DNA of 64,000 nt from Flavobacteriaceae bacterium UBA3356 (lineage in GTDB: Bacteria; Bacteroidota; Bacteroidia; Flavobacteriales; Flavobacteriaceae). Under the pieces are notes generated by a model. It was not told where the DNA came from and did no database searches. It saw nothing but the letters and a program-made list of their open reading frames with translations. Below, in pieces: positions 7,832-16,926 of the stretch. The DNA lies in the NCBI GenBank assembly GCA_002360635.1, contig DEQW01000003.1, forward strand, positions 1 to 64,000. Reading direction: 5' to 3'. The first letter of the stretch is position 1. The number at the start of each line of letters is the position of its first letter. The position numbers and the translations under genes were made by a program.

Positions 7832-10462
7832 ATGGCAGTAGCAGCAAAATATAGTGCTCAAGACGTTGAAAACAAATGGTATAGCCATTGGATGGAAAAT
7901 GGATATTTTCATTCTGAAGTAAATGAAAAAGAACCTTATGCTATTGTAATACCTCCACCAAACGTAACGGGAGTATTACATATGGGGCATATGCTTAATA
8001 ATACTATCCAAGATGTATTAATACGTAGAGCTCGTTTAAAAGGCTACAATGCTTGCTGGGTGCCGGGTACAGACCATGCATCGATTGCCACCGAGGCCAA
8101 AGTAGTGGCTAAATTAAAAAGTGAAGGGATTGATAAAAACAGCCTGACACGAGAAGATTTCTTAGAGCACGCCTGGGAGTGGACCCATAAACATGGAGGT
8201 ATTATTCTAGATCAATTGAAGAAACTTGGAGCTTCCTGCGATTGGGAACGTACAAAATTTACAATGGATGACGATATGTCAGCATCGGTAATAAAGGTTT
8301 TCGTCGATTTATATAAAAAAGGGCATATATACCGAGGATACCGAATGGTGAATTGGGATCCGCAGGCCAAAACTACATTGTCCGATGAAGAGGTGGTTCA
8401 CATTGAAAAACAAGGTAATTTATACTACCTAAACTATAAAATTGAAGGAAGCGACGAATCGCTAACCATTGCAACTACACGTCCTGAAACTATATTAGGT
8501 GATACCGCAATCTGTATAAACCCAAACGATGAGCGTTTTACACACCTAAAAGGAAAGAAAGCAATTGTACCTATCTGTAATCGGGTTATTCCTATTATTG
8601 AAGATGAATATGTAGATCTTGAGTTTGGTACGGGTTGTTTAAAAGTAACGCCTGCCCACGATGAGAACGATAAAATATTGGGCGATAAGCACAACTTGGA
8701 AGTTATCGACATTTTAAATGACGATGCTACGTTAAACGAATACGGCTTGCACTTTCAAGGAAAAGACCGTTTTGTGGTTAGAAAAGAGATTGTAGCCGAA
8801 TTAAAAGAATTAGGTGTTCTTGATAAAATTGAGCAACATACCAATAAAATTGGAACGAGTGAACGCACAGGGGCTGTTATCGAGCCGAGGCTTAGTGATC
8901 AATGGTTCTTAAAAATGAAAGAATTAGCACAACCTGCTTTAGATTCTGTACTTGAAAAAGACATTAAGTTAGTTCCTGAAAAGTTTATCAATACGTACCG
9001 CCATTGGATGGAAAATGTTCGTGATTGGAATATTTCACGTCAACTTTGGTGGGGACATCAAATCCCTGCGTATTACTACGGAAGTGAAAAAGATGACTTT
9101 GTAGTGGCCGAAACAGCTGAAGAAGCACTACAATTAGCAAAAGAAAAATCAGGCAATGCAGCTTTAAAAGCAACCGATTTAATACAAGATGCCGATGCGT
9201 TAGACACCTGGTTTTCTTCTTGGTTATGGCCCATTAGTGTTTTTAACGGAATTTTAGAGCCTGATAATGAGGAGATAAATTATTATTACCCTACGAAAGA
9301 CCTAGTGACCGCACCCGAAATATTATTCTTCTGGGTGGCGCGCATGATTATCGCAGGATACGAATACCGTGATGAGAAACCATTTAGCAGTGTTTATTTA
9401 ACAGGAATTGTACGCGATAAACAACGTCGCAAGATGAGTAAATCGTTAGGAAACTCACCAGACCCTATCGAATTAATGAATAAATATGGAGCCGATGGCG
9501 TTCGTGTGGGGATGTTATTGAGTTCACCTGCCGGAAACGATTTGATGTTCGAAGAAGATTTATGTAAGCAGGGTAGTGGTTTTGTAAATAAAATATGGAA
9601 TGCGTACCGACTAATTGATGGTTGGGAAATTTCCGAAGAAAAAGAAGAAACTGAAACCGATGTTATTGCCATTAATTGGTATAAAAACAAATTTGCAAAA
9701 ACCATCACCGAAATTGAAGATCATTACAGCAAATATCGAATTAGCGATGCGCTAATGGCTACTTATAAGTTGGTTTGGGACGATTTCTGTTCGTGGTTGT
9801 TAGAGATGGTGAAGCCGGGGTATGAACAGCCAATTTCGGCTAATACGTATAAAAAGGTAATCGCTGTTTTAGAAGATAACCTTAAAATATTACATCCATT
9901 TGTGCCTTTTATTTCTGAAGAAATTTGGCAAAACATTACACCTCGTTCTAAAGAAGAAGCATTAATTGTTGCCGAATGGCCAACCGAAACCGAGTATGAC
10001 GAAAAAATAATTAAAGAATTCGAGTTTGCTTCGGAAGTGATTTCAGGAATTCGAACGATTAGAAAAGAAAAGAACATTTCATTTAAGGATGCCATTTCGG
10101 TGTCTGTAATCAATAATGAAAAGGTAGACGCTACGTTCGATTCAGTAATAACGAAGTTAGGGAACCTTTCTGAGTTAAATTATATTTCAGAAAAAATTGA
10201 TGGCGCTTTAACATTCAGAATTAAAAGTAACGAATACTTTGTGCCTATTGAAGGAGCAATCGATGTTGAAGATGAAATAGCTAAGCTAAGCGAAGAATTA
10301 AAATACACCGAAGGCTTTTTAAAAAGTGTACAAGGCAAACTAAAAAACGAACGTTTTGTAAATAATGCGCCGGAAAAAGTAGTGGCTATGGAAAAACAAA
10401 AAGAAGCAGATGCGTTGGCTAAAATTGAAACTTTAAGAACCAGTTTGGCTACTTTAAAATAG
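7832..10462 (+). CDS. valS: valine--tRNA ligase
   Basis: 876 residues, the usual length for a class I valyl-tRNA synthetase. Seen: the HIGH-type signature in PPPNVTGVLHMGHML (HMGH at 50-53), the KMSKS loop at 534-538, the editing (CP1) domain between them including the TTRPETILGDT motif, and a C-terminal coiled coil after residue 800 (alternating Lys/Glu/Leu) that contacts the tRNA. It is preceded by its own promoter-like box and followed by a small gene. Confidence 0.99.
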   Translation: MAVAAKYSAQDVENKWYSHWMENGYFHSEVNEKEPYAIVIPPPNVTGVLHMGHMLNNTIQDVLIRRARLKGYNACWVPGTDHASIATEAKVVAKLKSEGIDKNSLTREDFLEHAWEWTHKHGGIILDQLKKLGASCDWERTKFTMDDDMSASVIKVFVDLYKKGHIYRGYRMVNWDPQAKTTLSDEEVVHIEKQGNLYYLNYKIEGSDESLTIATTRPETILGDTAICINPNDERFTHLKGKKAIVPICNRVIPIIEDEYVDLEFGTGCLKVTPAHDENDKILGDKHNLEVIDILNDDATLNEYGLHFQGKDRFVVRKEIVAELKELGVLDKIEQHTNKIGTSERTGAVIEPRLSDQWFLKMKELAQPALDSVLEKDIKLVPEKFINTYRHWMENVRDWNISRQLWWGHQIPAYYYGSEKDDFVVAETAEEALQLAKEKSGNAALKATDLIQDADALDTWFSSWLWPISVFNGILEPDNEEINYYYPTKDLVTAPEILFFWVARMIIAGYEYRDEKPFSSVYLTGIVRDKQRRKMSKSLGNSPDPIELMNKYGADGVRVGMLLSSPAGNDLMFEEDLCKQGSGFVNKIWNAYRLIDGWEISEEKEETETDVIAINWYKNKFAKTITEIEDHYSKYRISDALMATYKLVWDDFCSWLLEMVKPGYEQPISANTYKKVIAVLEDNLKILHPFVPFISEEIWQNITPRSKEEALIVAEWPTETEYDEKIIKEFEFASEVISGIRTIRKEKNISFKDAISVSVINNEKVDATFDSVITKLGNLSELNYISEKIDGALTFRIKSNEYFVPIEGAIDVEDEIAKLSEELKYTEGFLKSVQGKLKNERFVNNAPEKVVAMEKQKEADALAKIETLRTSLATLK

Positions 10463-10559
10463 GTTAAAGCCGTTAAATTTTCTTAATTTCCTATAAATAA
10501 GGCGTTAATTTCCTTTTAAAATCAATCGTTTGACTGTAATTTGAGTAAAAATCAAAATT

Positions 10560-10802
10560 ATGGATCAAGCTAAGTACGACCAAATGCAAGGTATGTTGAA
10601 TAAGTTGGAAGACATTAAAAACAGCCAAGAAAGCATTATTGATAAAATTAACCACGTAATAACCGATCTTTTTCAGAACCCTGACAAAGATTTGGAAAAA
10701 GCAATGGAAGCTGCGCACGAAAAGGCTTCGGCTAATGTTGATAAGATTGCAGAAGCTATCGATGAGTATGAAATTAAGTTCAATAAAGCGCAGCAAGAAT
10801 AA
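10560..10802 (+). CDS. small acidic helical hypothetical protein
   Basis: 80 residues, strongly charged and predicted helical throughout (repeated Lys/Glu/Asp/Ala, few turns). It begins MDQAKYDQMQGMLNKLEDI and has no membrane segment or cysteines. I do not recognise the family. It lies 97 bases after valS on the same strand and ends just before a terminator, so it may be transcribed with valS or alone. Confidence 0.65.
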   Translation: MDQAKYDQMQGMLNKLEDIKNSQESIIDKINHVITDLFQNPDKDLEKAMEAAHEKASANVDKIAEAIDEYEIKFNKAQQE

Positions 10803-10825
10803 ATTTAAAAATATAGGATTATAGT

Positions 10826-10859
10826 GAAAAGCCTCAATTTAAATAATTGGGGCTTTTTC
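10826..10859. terminator. bidirectional intrinsic terminator
   Basis: AAAAGCCTCAATT pairs with AATTGGGGCTTTTT around a short TAAAT loop, with A- and T-tails on the two sides. It serves the convergent small gene (plus strand) and the acyl-CoA-binding protein gene (minus strand), whose stop codon overlaps its right edge. Confidence 0.8.
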
Positions 10860-11128
10860 TATTTTCGATAGAGAAAATAGGTGTTTACCGCTTCTATATA
10901 TTTTAACTTGGCTTCGCGAGTAGTCATTCCCCTAGTCTGAAACAGGGCATTTGTTTTAAAAGCTGATATGAGCGGTTTGCTGCTACGACGTGTAGAATCA
11001 TCATCGCTCGTGGCTCTTTTGTAATATGCATATAAACGCAACAGAACATCTGCTGGAAACGGCTCTGTATGCTCATTGATACTATCAACCGCTTTTTGAA
11101 ACGCAGTATCTAATTCTTTATCGTTCAT
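10859..11128 (-). CDS. acyl-CoA-binding protein (ACBP family)
   Basis: 89 residues, the size of a single ACBP four-helix domain that binds long-chain acyl-CoA esters in the cytoplasm. Seen: FQKAVDSI at the N terminus, PFPADVLLRLYAYYKRAT (the LxLYxxYKxAT core) and an Ala/Lys-rich final helix. The start overlaps psd by four bases. ACBP following psd and cdsA places it in a phospholipid-synthesis operon, consistent with handling acyl donors. Confidence 0.88.
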   Translation of the reverse strand: MNDKELDTAFQKAVDSINEHTEPFPADVLLRLYAYYKRATSDDDSTRRSSKPLISAFKTNALFQTRGMTTREAKLKYIEAVNTYFLYRK

Positions 11129-11775
11129 TTTGATGCCAATAGGGTAATTCCTCCTTTTACTTTTTGGTTTAAGGATACGTTAATTTTTGCATCTAAAGGT
11201 AAAAAAACATCTACTCTGGAGCCAAACTTTATAAAACCACTGTCGTCTGTTTGGTTTACCGTTTGTCCTTCTTCGGCATAATTAACAATGCGTTTTGCCA
11301 TGGCACCGGCTATTTGGCGGTGCAATACATCTCCAAACTCTTTAGATTTTACCACAACTGTAGTACGTTCGTTTTCCTCGGAAGATTTTGGGTGCCACGC
11401 CACTAAAAATTTACCGGGATGATACTTGCTATAAACCACTTTGCCACCAACAGGATATCGCGTAACGTGAACATTTACAGGCGACATAAACACCGAAACT
11501 TGTATTCTTTTTTCGTTGTAATATTCTTTCTCAAAAACTTCTTCAATAACAACTACTTTACCATCTACTGGTGATAAAACGTGCTTGTCATCTGTTTTGA
11601 AAGCTCGTTTCGGGTTTCTGAAAAATTGCAGAATCAACACCAATAAAATTATTAGTGAAATAACAATTCCTCCTTTTATAAAGGAATTTTCAACAAAATA
11701 ATCGGCTACGAGGCTCAACACAATGCACACTGCAAGTGCTGCTAAAATGATTTTATGTCCTTCTTTATGAAACAT
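11125..11775 (-). CDS. psd: phosphatidylserine decarboxylase family protein
   Basis: 216 residues, the short prokaryotic form. The enzyme makes phosphatidylethanolamine from phosphatidylserine and self-cleaves to create a pyruvoyl group. Seen: two N-terminal membrane segments (residues about 8-50), LSPVDGKVV, HVTRYPVGGKV, and the C-terminal GFIKFGSRVD whose Gly-Ser is the expected cleavage site. It overlaps cdsA by 11 bases and ACBP by 4, so the three are coupled. Confidence 0.95.
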   Translation of the reverse strand: MFHKEGHKIILAALAVCIVLSLVADYFVENSFIKGGIVISLIILLVLILQFFRNPKRAFKTDDKHVLSPVDGKVVVIEEVFEKEYYNEKRIQVSVFMSPVNVHVTRYPVGGKVVYSKYHPGKFLVAWHPKSSEENERTTVVVKSKEFGDVLHRQIAGAMAKRIVNYAEEGQTVNQTDDSGFIKFGSRVDVFLPLDAKINVSLNQKVKGGITLLASK

Positions 11776-12592
11776 AATAAACTATTTGTAAAAATGCGTA
11801 AATAAATGGACTGGCAAAAATAATACTGTCAAGTCTGTCGTACAATCCGCCGTGACCGGGCATTAATATACCACTGTCTTTTACACCTGCTTGTCTTTTA
11901 AATTTCGACTGAATTAAATCGCCAATAGTTCCAAAAACGGAAGCTATAACAGCCATTATGATCCAAACAATAAGGTTAAATTGAATTGTCAATTCAGGGT
12001 TATAGACCTCTAAACACTTAAATATAAGAAAACTTGCTAAAATAGCACCTGCCAAACCACCTATAAATCCTTCAATAGTTTTTTTAGGTGAAATACGCTC
12101 CAAGAGTTTTCTTTTTCCGAAGTTTTTACCAACTAAATATGCAAATGAATCGTTGAACCAAATTAAGAAGAATACACCACCGATAATTTCAGGGGTAAAG
12201 TTTCCTTTGTAAACTGGGATAAGTGTTAAAAAGACAAACCCGCTAATTAAATATAATATAATAGCGACATACTTTTTCTTTTCAAACATTGGTATTTTAC
12301 TTACCCAGAGTACATCCTTTAAAAGAAATAGGTTTACAAAACAACAGAGGATTAGTAATAAAGTAACGGCATTATTATCGAATATCGAATAACTGAAAAA
12401 ATATAGGGCTCCAGCTAATAGGGCATAAGCAAGATAACTTTTTAAATGTACCAGTTTTAAAAATTCACTTAATGTAATAACGGAAAGTATAAAGAAAAGA
12501 CCCATAAACCATTCGTGCGAGGTAAACATAGAAATAATGACTATCGAAATGTAAAGCACACCCGATAGGGTTCGCACAATGAGTTCCTTCAT
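11765..12592 (-). CDS. cdsA: phosphatidate cytidylyltransferase
   Basis: 275 residues of polytopic membrane protein (about seven to eight hydrophobic segments). CdsA makes CDP-diacylglycerol from phosphatidate and CTP, the precursor for phosphatidylserine. Seen: the SPKKTIEGFIGG segment and the family signature near the C terminus, KDSGILMPGHGGLYDRLDS. One base separates it from the LUD gene upstream and it overlaps psd downstream, giving the pathway order CDP-DAG to PE. Confidence 0.97.
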   Translation of the reverse strand: MKELIVRTLSGVLYISIVIISMFTSHEWFMGLFFILSVITLSEFLKLVHLKSYLAYALLAGALYFFSYSIFDNNAVTLLLILCCFVNLFLLKDVLWVSKIPMFEKKKYVAIILYLISGFVFLTLIPVYKGNFTPEIIGGVFFLIWFNDSFAYLVGKNFGKRKLLERISPKKTIEGFIGGLAGAILASFLIFKCLEVYNPELTIQFNLIVWIIMAVIASVFGTIGDLIQSKFKRQAGVKDSGILMPGHGGLYDRLDSIIFASPFIYAFLQIVYYVS

Positions 12593-12593
12593 A

Positions 12594-13199
12594 TTATAGG
12601 TCTTCCAGTAGCAACAAATATAGGTTTTTTGTGCTACTTCCGTAACTCATAAAGTCCTTTTCTTTGTCAGTTTCAAAGTCCTGAATAGTAGTGATATTCG
12701 TAGGGATTTGGTTTGGGTTTCGCGTTTTAATGATACGAAGCCCTTCACTTATAGTGTCGACCAACTGGCTTGTAGTTGCAAAAACCACAAAATTAAAGGG
12801 TAGCTCACTAAGCTTTTTTTCTTTTATTTGGTTTGAAGAAAGTAAGATAGAGCCGTTTTTTGCCACTAAAGATTCGCAGGTGGTTAAAAAGAATGTGGTA
12901 TCGCCTTTTTTGGTAAAGTTTAGGTTAAACCCGTCAAAACGGGACGATAAGTTTTTATCAACGCAGAAAACATCTTGTTCGTACCAATCATTTTCAATTA
13001 AAATATTGTCAAACGTTTCGAGAACTTCGTCCATAGATTCACAATACAAAAATTTACCGCCGTTTTTATTAAAGTTATAAGTAAACTTTTCATCTATAGG
13101 AAGTTTTTCTTCAGGGTAATATTTGCTCGTGTCAGATTGTTTAGCTTTTTCATCTGACTTGTGTTTCTTAGGGTTTAAAAGTCTTTTAAACAGACTCAT
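12594..13199 (-). CDS. LUD-domain (LutC/YkgG-type) protein
   Basis: 201 residues. The C-terminal half (about 60-200) has the features of the LUD/YkgG fold: ESLVAKNGSILLSS, FVVFATTSQLVDTISEG and a terminal strand. The N-terminal 40 residues are Lys-rich and probably disordered. LutC takes part in lactate oxidation in other bacteria, but the stand-alone form next to cdsA is common in flavobacteria and its role is not known. It is separated from cdsA by one base and is likely the first gene of the lipid operon. Confidence 0.75.
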   Translation of the reverse strand: MSLFKRLLNPKKHKSDEKAKQSDTSKYYPEEKLPIDEKFTYNFNKNGGKFLYCESMDEVLETFDNILIENDWYEQDVFCVDKNLSSRFDGFNLNFTKKGDTTFFLTTCESLVAKNGSILLSSNQIKEKKLSELPFNFVVFATTSQLVDTISEGLRIIKTRNPNQIPTNITTIQDFETDKEKDFMSYGSSTKNLYLLLLEDL

Positions 13200-13290
13200 T
13201 CATTGTTTATTGAGGAGTTCGTAATACGTTTAACTTCAAATATATAAAATCTAAGGGGAAGAATAGATACTAAAAACCAAACTTTATAAT

Positions 13291-13322
13291 AAAAAAGATA
13301 GGTGGCTTAATTTGTAGCCACC
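13291..13322 (-). terminator. ftsH terminator overlapping the stop codon
   Basis: On the minus strand AGGTGGCT, eight bases of loop, AGCCACCT and then a run of T form an intrinsic terminator. The 5' arm lies inside the last codons of ftsH (Val-Ala-Thr-Asn-stop) and the stop codon lies in the loop/stem region. Confidence 0.75.
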
Positions 13323-15316
13323 TTTTCTTCTTCACTTTCTTGATTTCCTTTGTCTTCGTCGTTTCCTTCTTTATTCTCAAGCTTTTTGTTTTCTTGATCC
13401 TTTTTAAAGGGACGCTCTCCAAAAATGCGTTCTAAACTTTCTTTAAAGATTACTTCTTTCTCTAACAACTCTTCAGCAAGTTCAGTAAGTTTATCTTTAT
13501 TTTTTTCTAATAGCTCTAACGCTCTTTGGTACTGTGCTTCAATTAGATTTGAAATTTCTTTGTCGATTAACTCAGCTGTCTTTTCGCTGTATGGTTTACT
13601 AAAATTATACTCATTTTGACCGCTGGAATCATAATAAGTAAGGTTTCCTATTTTTTCATTAAGGCCGTAAATGGTAACCATAGCTCGAGCTTGTTTTGTG
13701 ATTTTTTCCAAATCACTTAAAGCACCTGTGCTAATTTTATTGAATATAACCTTTTCTGCAGCTCTACCACCAAGTGCGGCACACATTTCGTCCAGCATTT
13801 GTTCTGGGCGGACAATGAGGCGTTCTTCTGGTAAATACCAAGCTGCACCTAAGGATTGGCCTCTAGGTACAATAGTAACCTTAACAAGAGGAGCTGCATG
13901 TTCTAGCATCCAGCTTACGGTTGCGTGACCAGCTTCGTGAAAAGCGATTGCTTTTTTCTCGTCCGGGGTAATGATTTTATTTTTCTTTTCCAATCCACCT
14001 ACAATACGGTCTACCGCATCTAAGAAATCTTGTTTGCCTACAGCTTTATTTTCTTTTCGGGCAGCAATCAATGCAGCTTCATTACAAACATTTGCTATAT
14101 CGGCACCTGAGAATCCTGGGGTTTGCTTTGCAAGAAAATCGGTGTTTAAAGTATCGTCTATTTTTAGTGGGCGAAGGTGGACTTCAAATATCTCTTTACG
14201 TTCACGTACATCTGGAAGATCCACATAAATTTGTCTGTCAAAGCGACCTGCGCGCATTAGTGCCTTGTCCAATACATCTGCTCGGTTGGTGGCTGCAACA
14301 ACAATTACGTTTGTGTTGGTGCCAAAACCGTCCATTTCGGTTAATAATTGGTTAAGGGTATTTTCTCGTTCATCGTTAGATCCTCCAAAATTACTTTTAC
14401 CTCTTGCTCGACCTATGGCATCAATCTCATCAATAAAAATGATAGAAGGAGATTTTTCTTTCGCTTGTTTAAATAAATCACGAACTCGGGATGCGCCAAC
14501 TCCTACAAACATTTCGACAAAATCTGAACCAGAAAGTGAGAAAAAAGGAACTTTAGCTTCACCTGCAACCGCTTTTGCCAATAATGTTTTACCAGTACCT
14601 GGAGGCCCTACTAATAAGGCTCCTTTCGGTATTTTGCCACCCAAAGCAGTGTATTTTTCAGGATTTTTCAGAAAATCTACAATTTCCTGTACTTCTTCTT
14701 TAGCGCCTTCAAGTCCAGCTACATCTTTAAAACTCGTTTTAACATCGGTTTTTTCGTCAAAAAGTTTTGCTTTCGATTTACCGATATTAAATATTTGACC
14801 ACCAGCACCGCCTCCGGCACCAGAAGACATTCTTCTCATAATAAAAATCCAAATACCTATAATAATTACGAAGGGTAGCAGTGTTATCAATAAATCACCC
14901 CACAAGTTTTCTTCGGTATCCCACACTAACTGGGTGTCAAGGTTATTTTCCTTTTTTATTTCGTTGATGTCGTTTTCAAAATTCTGCTCATCCCCAAATT
15001 CAAATTGATAGTTTGGCTCGTTTGGGCCTGGGTCTAACACTCCAGATCCTGTAGACTTATTGTGTATATCCTTGTTCTTGGCTTCTTGGGTTAAAAAAAC
15101 CTTAGCAATTTTATGGTTTACAATTTTAACCTTTGCAACATCGCCATCTCTCAAAAATTGCTCAAATTGAGATTTTGTTGTTTTTTCTGGTTGTGACCAA
15201 TTGCCACCAAAAAACTGGATACCCATAAACAATAGGAATATGGCTGCATAAATCCAATAATTATTGAATTTTGGTTTTTTCTTTTCAGGCTTATTATTTT
15301 TATCTTCTTTTGCCAT
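13307..15316 (-). CDS. ftsH: ATP-dependent zinc metalloprotease FtsH
   Basis: 669 residues. FtsH is a hexameric inner-membrane AAA+ protease that degrades unfolded or regulatory membrane and soluble proteins. Seen: membrane segments at about 21-36 and 142-160 flanking a periplasmic domain, a Gly-rich stretch at 165-173, Walker A GPPGTGKT (237-244), Walker B FIDEID (294-299), the SRH arginines near 356-361, and the zinc motif HEAGH (460-464). The C-terminal 50 residues are an acidic/Lys disordered tail. It follows rsfS by 14 bases. Confidence 0.99.
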   Translation of the reverse strand: MAKEDKNNKPEKKKPKFNNYWIYAAIFLLFMGIQFFGGNWSQPEKTTKSQFEQFLRDGDVAKVKIVNHKIAKVFLTQEAKNKDIHNKSTGSGVLDPGPNEPNYQFEFGDEQNFENDINEIKKENNLDTQLVWDTEENLWGDLLITLLPFVIIIGIWIFIMRRMSSGAGGGAGGQIFNIGKSKAKLFDEKTDVKTSFKDVAGLEGAKEEVQEIVDFLKNPEKYTALGGKIPKGALLVGPPGTGKTLLAKAVAGEAKVPFFSLSGSDFVEMFVGVGASRVRDLFKQAKEKSPSIIFIDEIDAIGRARGKSNFGGSNDERENTLNQLLTEMDGFGTNTNVIVVAATNRADVLDKALMRAGRFDRQIYVDLPDVRERKEIFEVHLRPLKIDDTLNTDFLAKQTPGFSGADIANVCNEAALIAARKENKAVGKQDFLDAVDRIVGGLEKKNKIITPDEKKAIAFHEAGHATVSWMLEHAAPLVKVTIVPRGQSLGAAWYLPEERLIVRPEQMLDEMCAALGGRAAEKVIFNKISTGALSDLEKITKQARAMVTIYGLNEKIGNLTYYDSSGQNEYNFSKPYSEKTAELIDKEISNLIEAQYQRALELLEKNKDKLTELAEELLEKEVIFKESLERIFGERPFKKDQENKKLENKEGNDEDKGNQESEEEKVATN

Positions 15317-15330
15317 ATGGCTTAATTTCT

Positions 15331-15702
15331 TTAGTAAGTTGTTTCTATTTTAACAGATTTGGCATCTCCCCATAATCCTTCAATATCATAAAATTCGCGA
15401 ATGTGCTTTTGGAATACGTGAACTACGACGTGTACAAAATCCATTAGTATCCACTCGGCATTATTGCTGCCTTCAATATGCCAAGGCTTTTCTTTTAAAG
15501 ATTTACTAACGGTTTTTTGAATAGAGTTAACAATGGCGTTAACTTGTGTGTTTGAGTTACCGTTACAGATAATAAAATAATCGCAAACGGTATTTTCTAT
15601 ATCCCTAAGGTCCAATATTTCAATATCTTGACCCTTAACATCTTCAATTCCTTTTAAAATATGCGTAATAAGTTGATCTGTTTCTTGTTCTTTCTTCGAC
15701 AT
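15331..15702 (-). CDS. rsfS: ribosomal silencing factor RsfS
   Basis: 123 residues, Iojap/DUF143 family. RsfS binds ribosomal protein L14 and blocks 30S-50S joining under starvation. Seen: the EDVKGQDIEILDLR strand, DYFIICNGNSNTQVNAI, and the WILMDFVHVVVHVF core. In flavobacteria it precedes ftsH, as here (14-base gap), and it is divergent from birA. Confidence 0.95.
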   Translation of the reverse strand: MSKKEQETDQLITHILKGIEDVKGQDIEILDLRDIENTVCDYFIICNGNSNTQVNAIVNSIQKTVSKSLKEKPWHIEGSNNAEWILMDFVHVVVHVFQKHIREFYDIEGLWGDAKSVKIETTY

Positions 15703-15721
15703 TAATCTAATTTAATTTTCG

Positions 15722-15729
15722 CAAAGTTA
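15722..15729 (-). promoter_or_regulatory. candidate rsfS-ftsH -7 box (TAACTTTG)
   Basis: Minus-strand TAACTTTG matches TAnnTTTG and lies about 20 bases before the rsfS start, in the 84-base gap shared with divergent birA. No clear -33 element was found. Confidence 0.45.
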
Positions 15730-15786
15730 TTACTTTTTTGTTTCTTGATACCCTAAATAAATGGATATAGTAGTAATTTATTACAT

Positions 15787-16518
15787 GTGAAGATAATCAA
15801 ACTTAATGCCATTGACTCTACAAACACATACCTTAAGAATTTAAGTAAGAAAGTTAGGTTGGAAGATGAAGTGGTTGTATTGGCAGAAGAGCAACATGCC
15901 GGTAGGGGGCAAAGAGAGGCAGTATGGTCCTCAAAAGCGGGCGAAAGCCTTACATTTAGTGTGTTTAAACGTGTGGAGGGTTTGCCTGCAGAGCATCAAT
16001 TTTTATTGGTAATGTTAACTTCTCTGGCCATAAAGGATACTTTAAAAAAATTAAAAGTGCCAAATATTGCTGTTAAATGGCCAAACGACATCTTGTCACG
16101 TTCTAAAAAATTATGTGGTGTTTTAATTGAAAACTCTTTGCAAAAAACAATGATAACCTCTTGTATAGCAGGCGTGGGGCTTAATGTAAATGAAATTGAT
16201 TTTGAAGCACTGCCACAAGCAACTTCCATGAGGTTGGCAAGTGGCAGAAAGTTTAATATGGATAAAGTATTTAACCTAGTTGCCGAAACTTTATTTGCTA
16301 GATTTGAGAATATTGAATCAACGAATTTTCATAAAGTAAAAAAAGAATACGAAGATGCTCTTTTCAGAAAAGAAATGGTTTCAGTTTTTGAACGTCCTTC
16401 GGGAATACGATTTAATGGTGTGATAAAAGGAGTTATGGATACGGGTGCCCTACTAATTGAAAATGAACAGGAGGAAGTAGAGCAGTTTCAGTTAAAAGAA
16501 ATTAAATTACTGTATTAA
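15787..16518 (+). CDS. birA: biotin--[acetyl-CoA-carboxylase] ligase
   Basis: 243 residues. It attaches biotin to the carboxyl carrier protein. Seen: STNTYLKNL at the start of the catalytic domain, the biotinyl-AMP motif AGRGQREAVWSS, VKWPNDIL and KLCGVLIEN, followed by a small C-terminal SH3-like domain. The N-terminal DNA-binding domain of E. coli BirA is missing, so this is a ligase without repressor function. The start is GTG; the nearby ATG in another frame meets TGA at once. Its 3' end overlaps the convergent SRPBCC gene by four bases. Confidence 0.95.
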   Translation: MKIIKLNAIDSTNTYLKNLSKKVRLEDEVVVLAEEQHAGRGQREAVWSSKAGESLTFSVFKRVEGLPAEHQFLLVMLTSLAIKDTLKKLKVPNIAVKWPNDILSRSKKLCGVLIENSLQKTMITSCIAGVGLNVNEIDFEALPQATSMRLASGRKFNMDKVFNLVAETLFARFENIESTNFHKVKKEYEDALFRKEMVSVFERPSGIRFNGVIKGVMDTGALLIENEQEEVEQFQLKEIKLLY

Positions 16519-16907
16519 AGCTTTTCCATATTTGTGGTAAGCGTTTCCAGAAACTTTGAAATAGGGCTCTTTATCATCATCGCCATCATGCTGTTAAATT
16601 CACCTTCAAATAATAGTTCGGCTTGCGAAGTTGTTTCGTCAACAGGTTCAACATTTGCAGTTAGTGTAAAGGGGAGCTTATCACTAATAGCGCCTAAAAC
16701 TACTTTGTTTGGTGGGTTTACTTCTTTTACTTCCAGAGCTATTTCTGGCATGCCTTTAAGAGCAAAAACAAATGCATTGTCTCTTATTACTTCAAACTTA
16801 CTGATGTTTTCGGGCATTAATTGTTCAAAATTTTTAACATCACTTAAAAATAGGCAAAGATCGTTGGCCGATTTATTTACGGTTACTTTTTTACTTGTTA
16901 GGTTCAT
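16515..16907 (-). CDS. SRPBCC-fold protein
   Basis: 130 residues with the helix-grip pattern of START/SRPBCC proteins: an N-terminal strand TVNKSANDLCLFLSDVKNFEQLMP, alternating hydrophobic strands, and a long C-terminal amphipathic helix. These proteins usually bind hydrophobic ligands; the ligand here is unknown. It lies 19 bases after pyrE and is probably co-transcribed. Its stop overlaps the end of birA. Confidence 0.8.
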   Translation of the reverse strand: MNLTSKKVTVNKSANDLCLFLSDVKNFEQLMPENISKFEVIRDNAFVFALKGMPEIALEVKEVNPPNKVVLGAISDKLPFTLTANVEPVDETTSQAELLFEGEFNSMMAMMIKSPISKFLETLTTNMEKL

Positions 16908-16926
16908 CTATATATTTTAATGGGTT

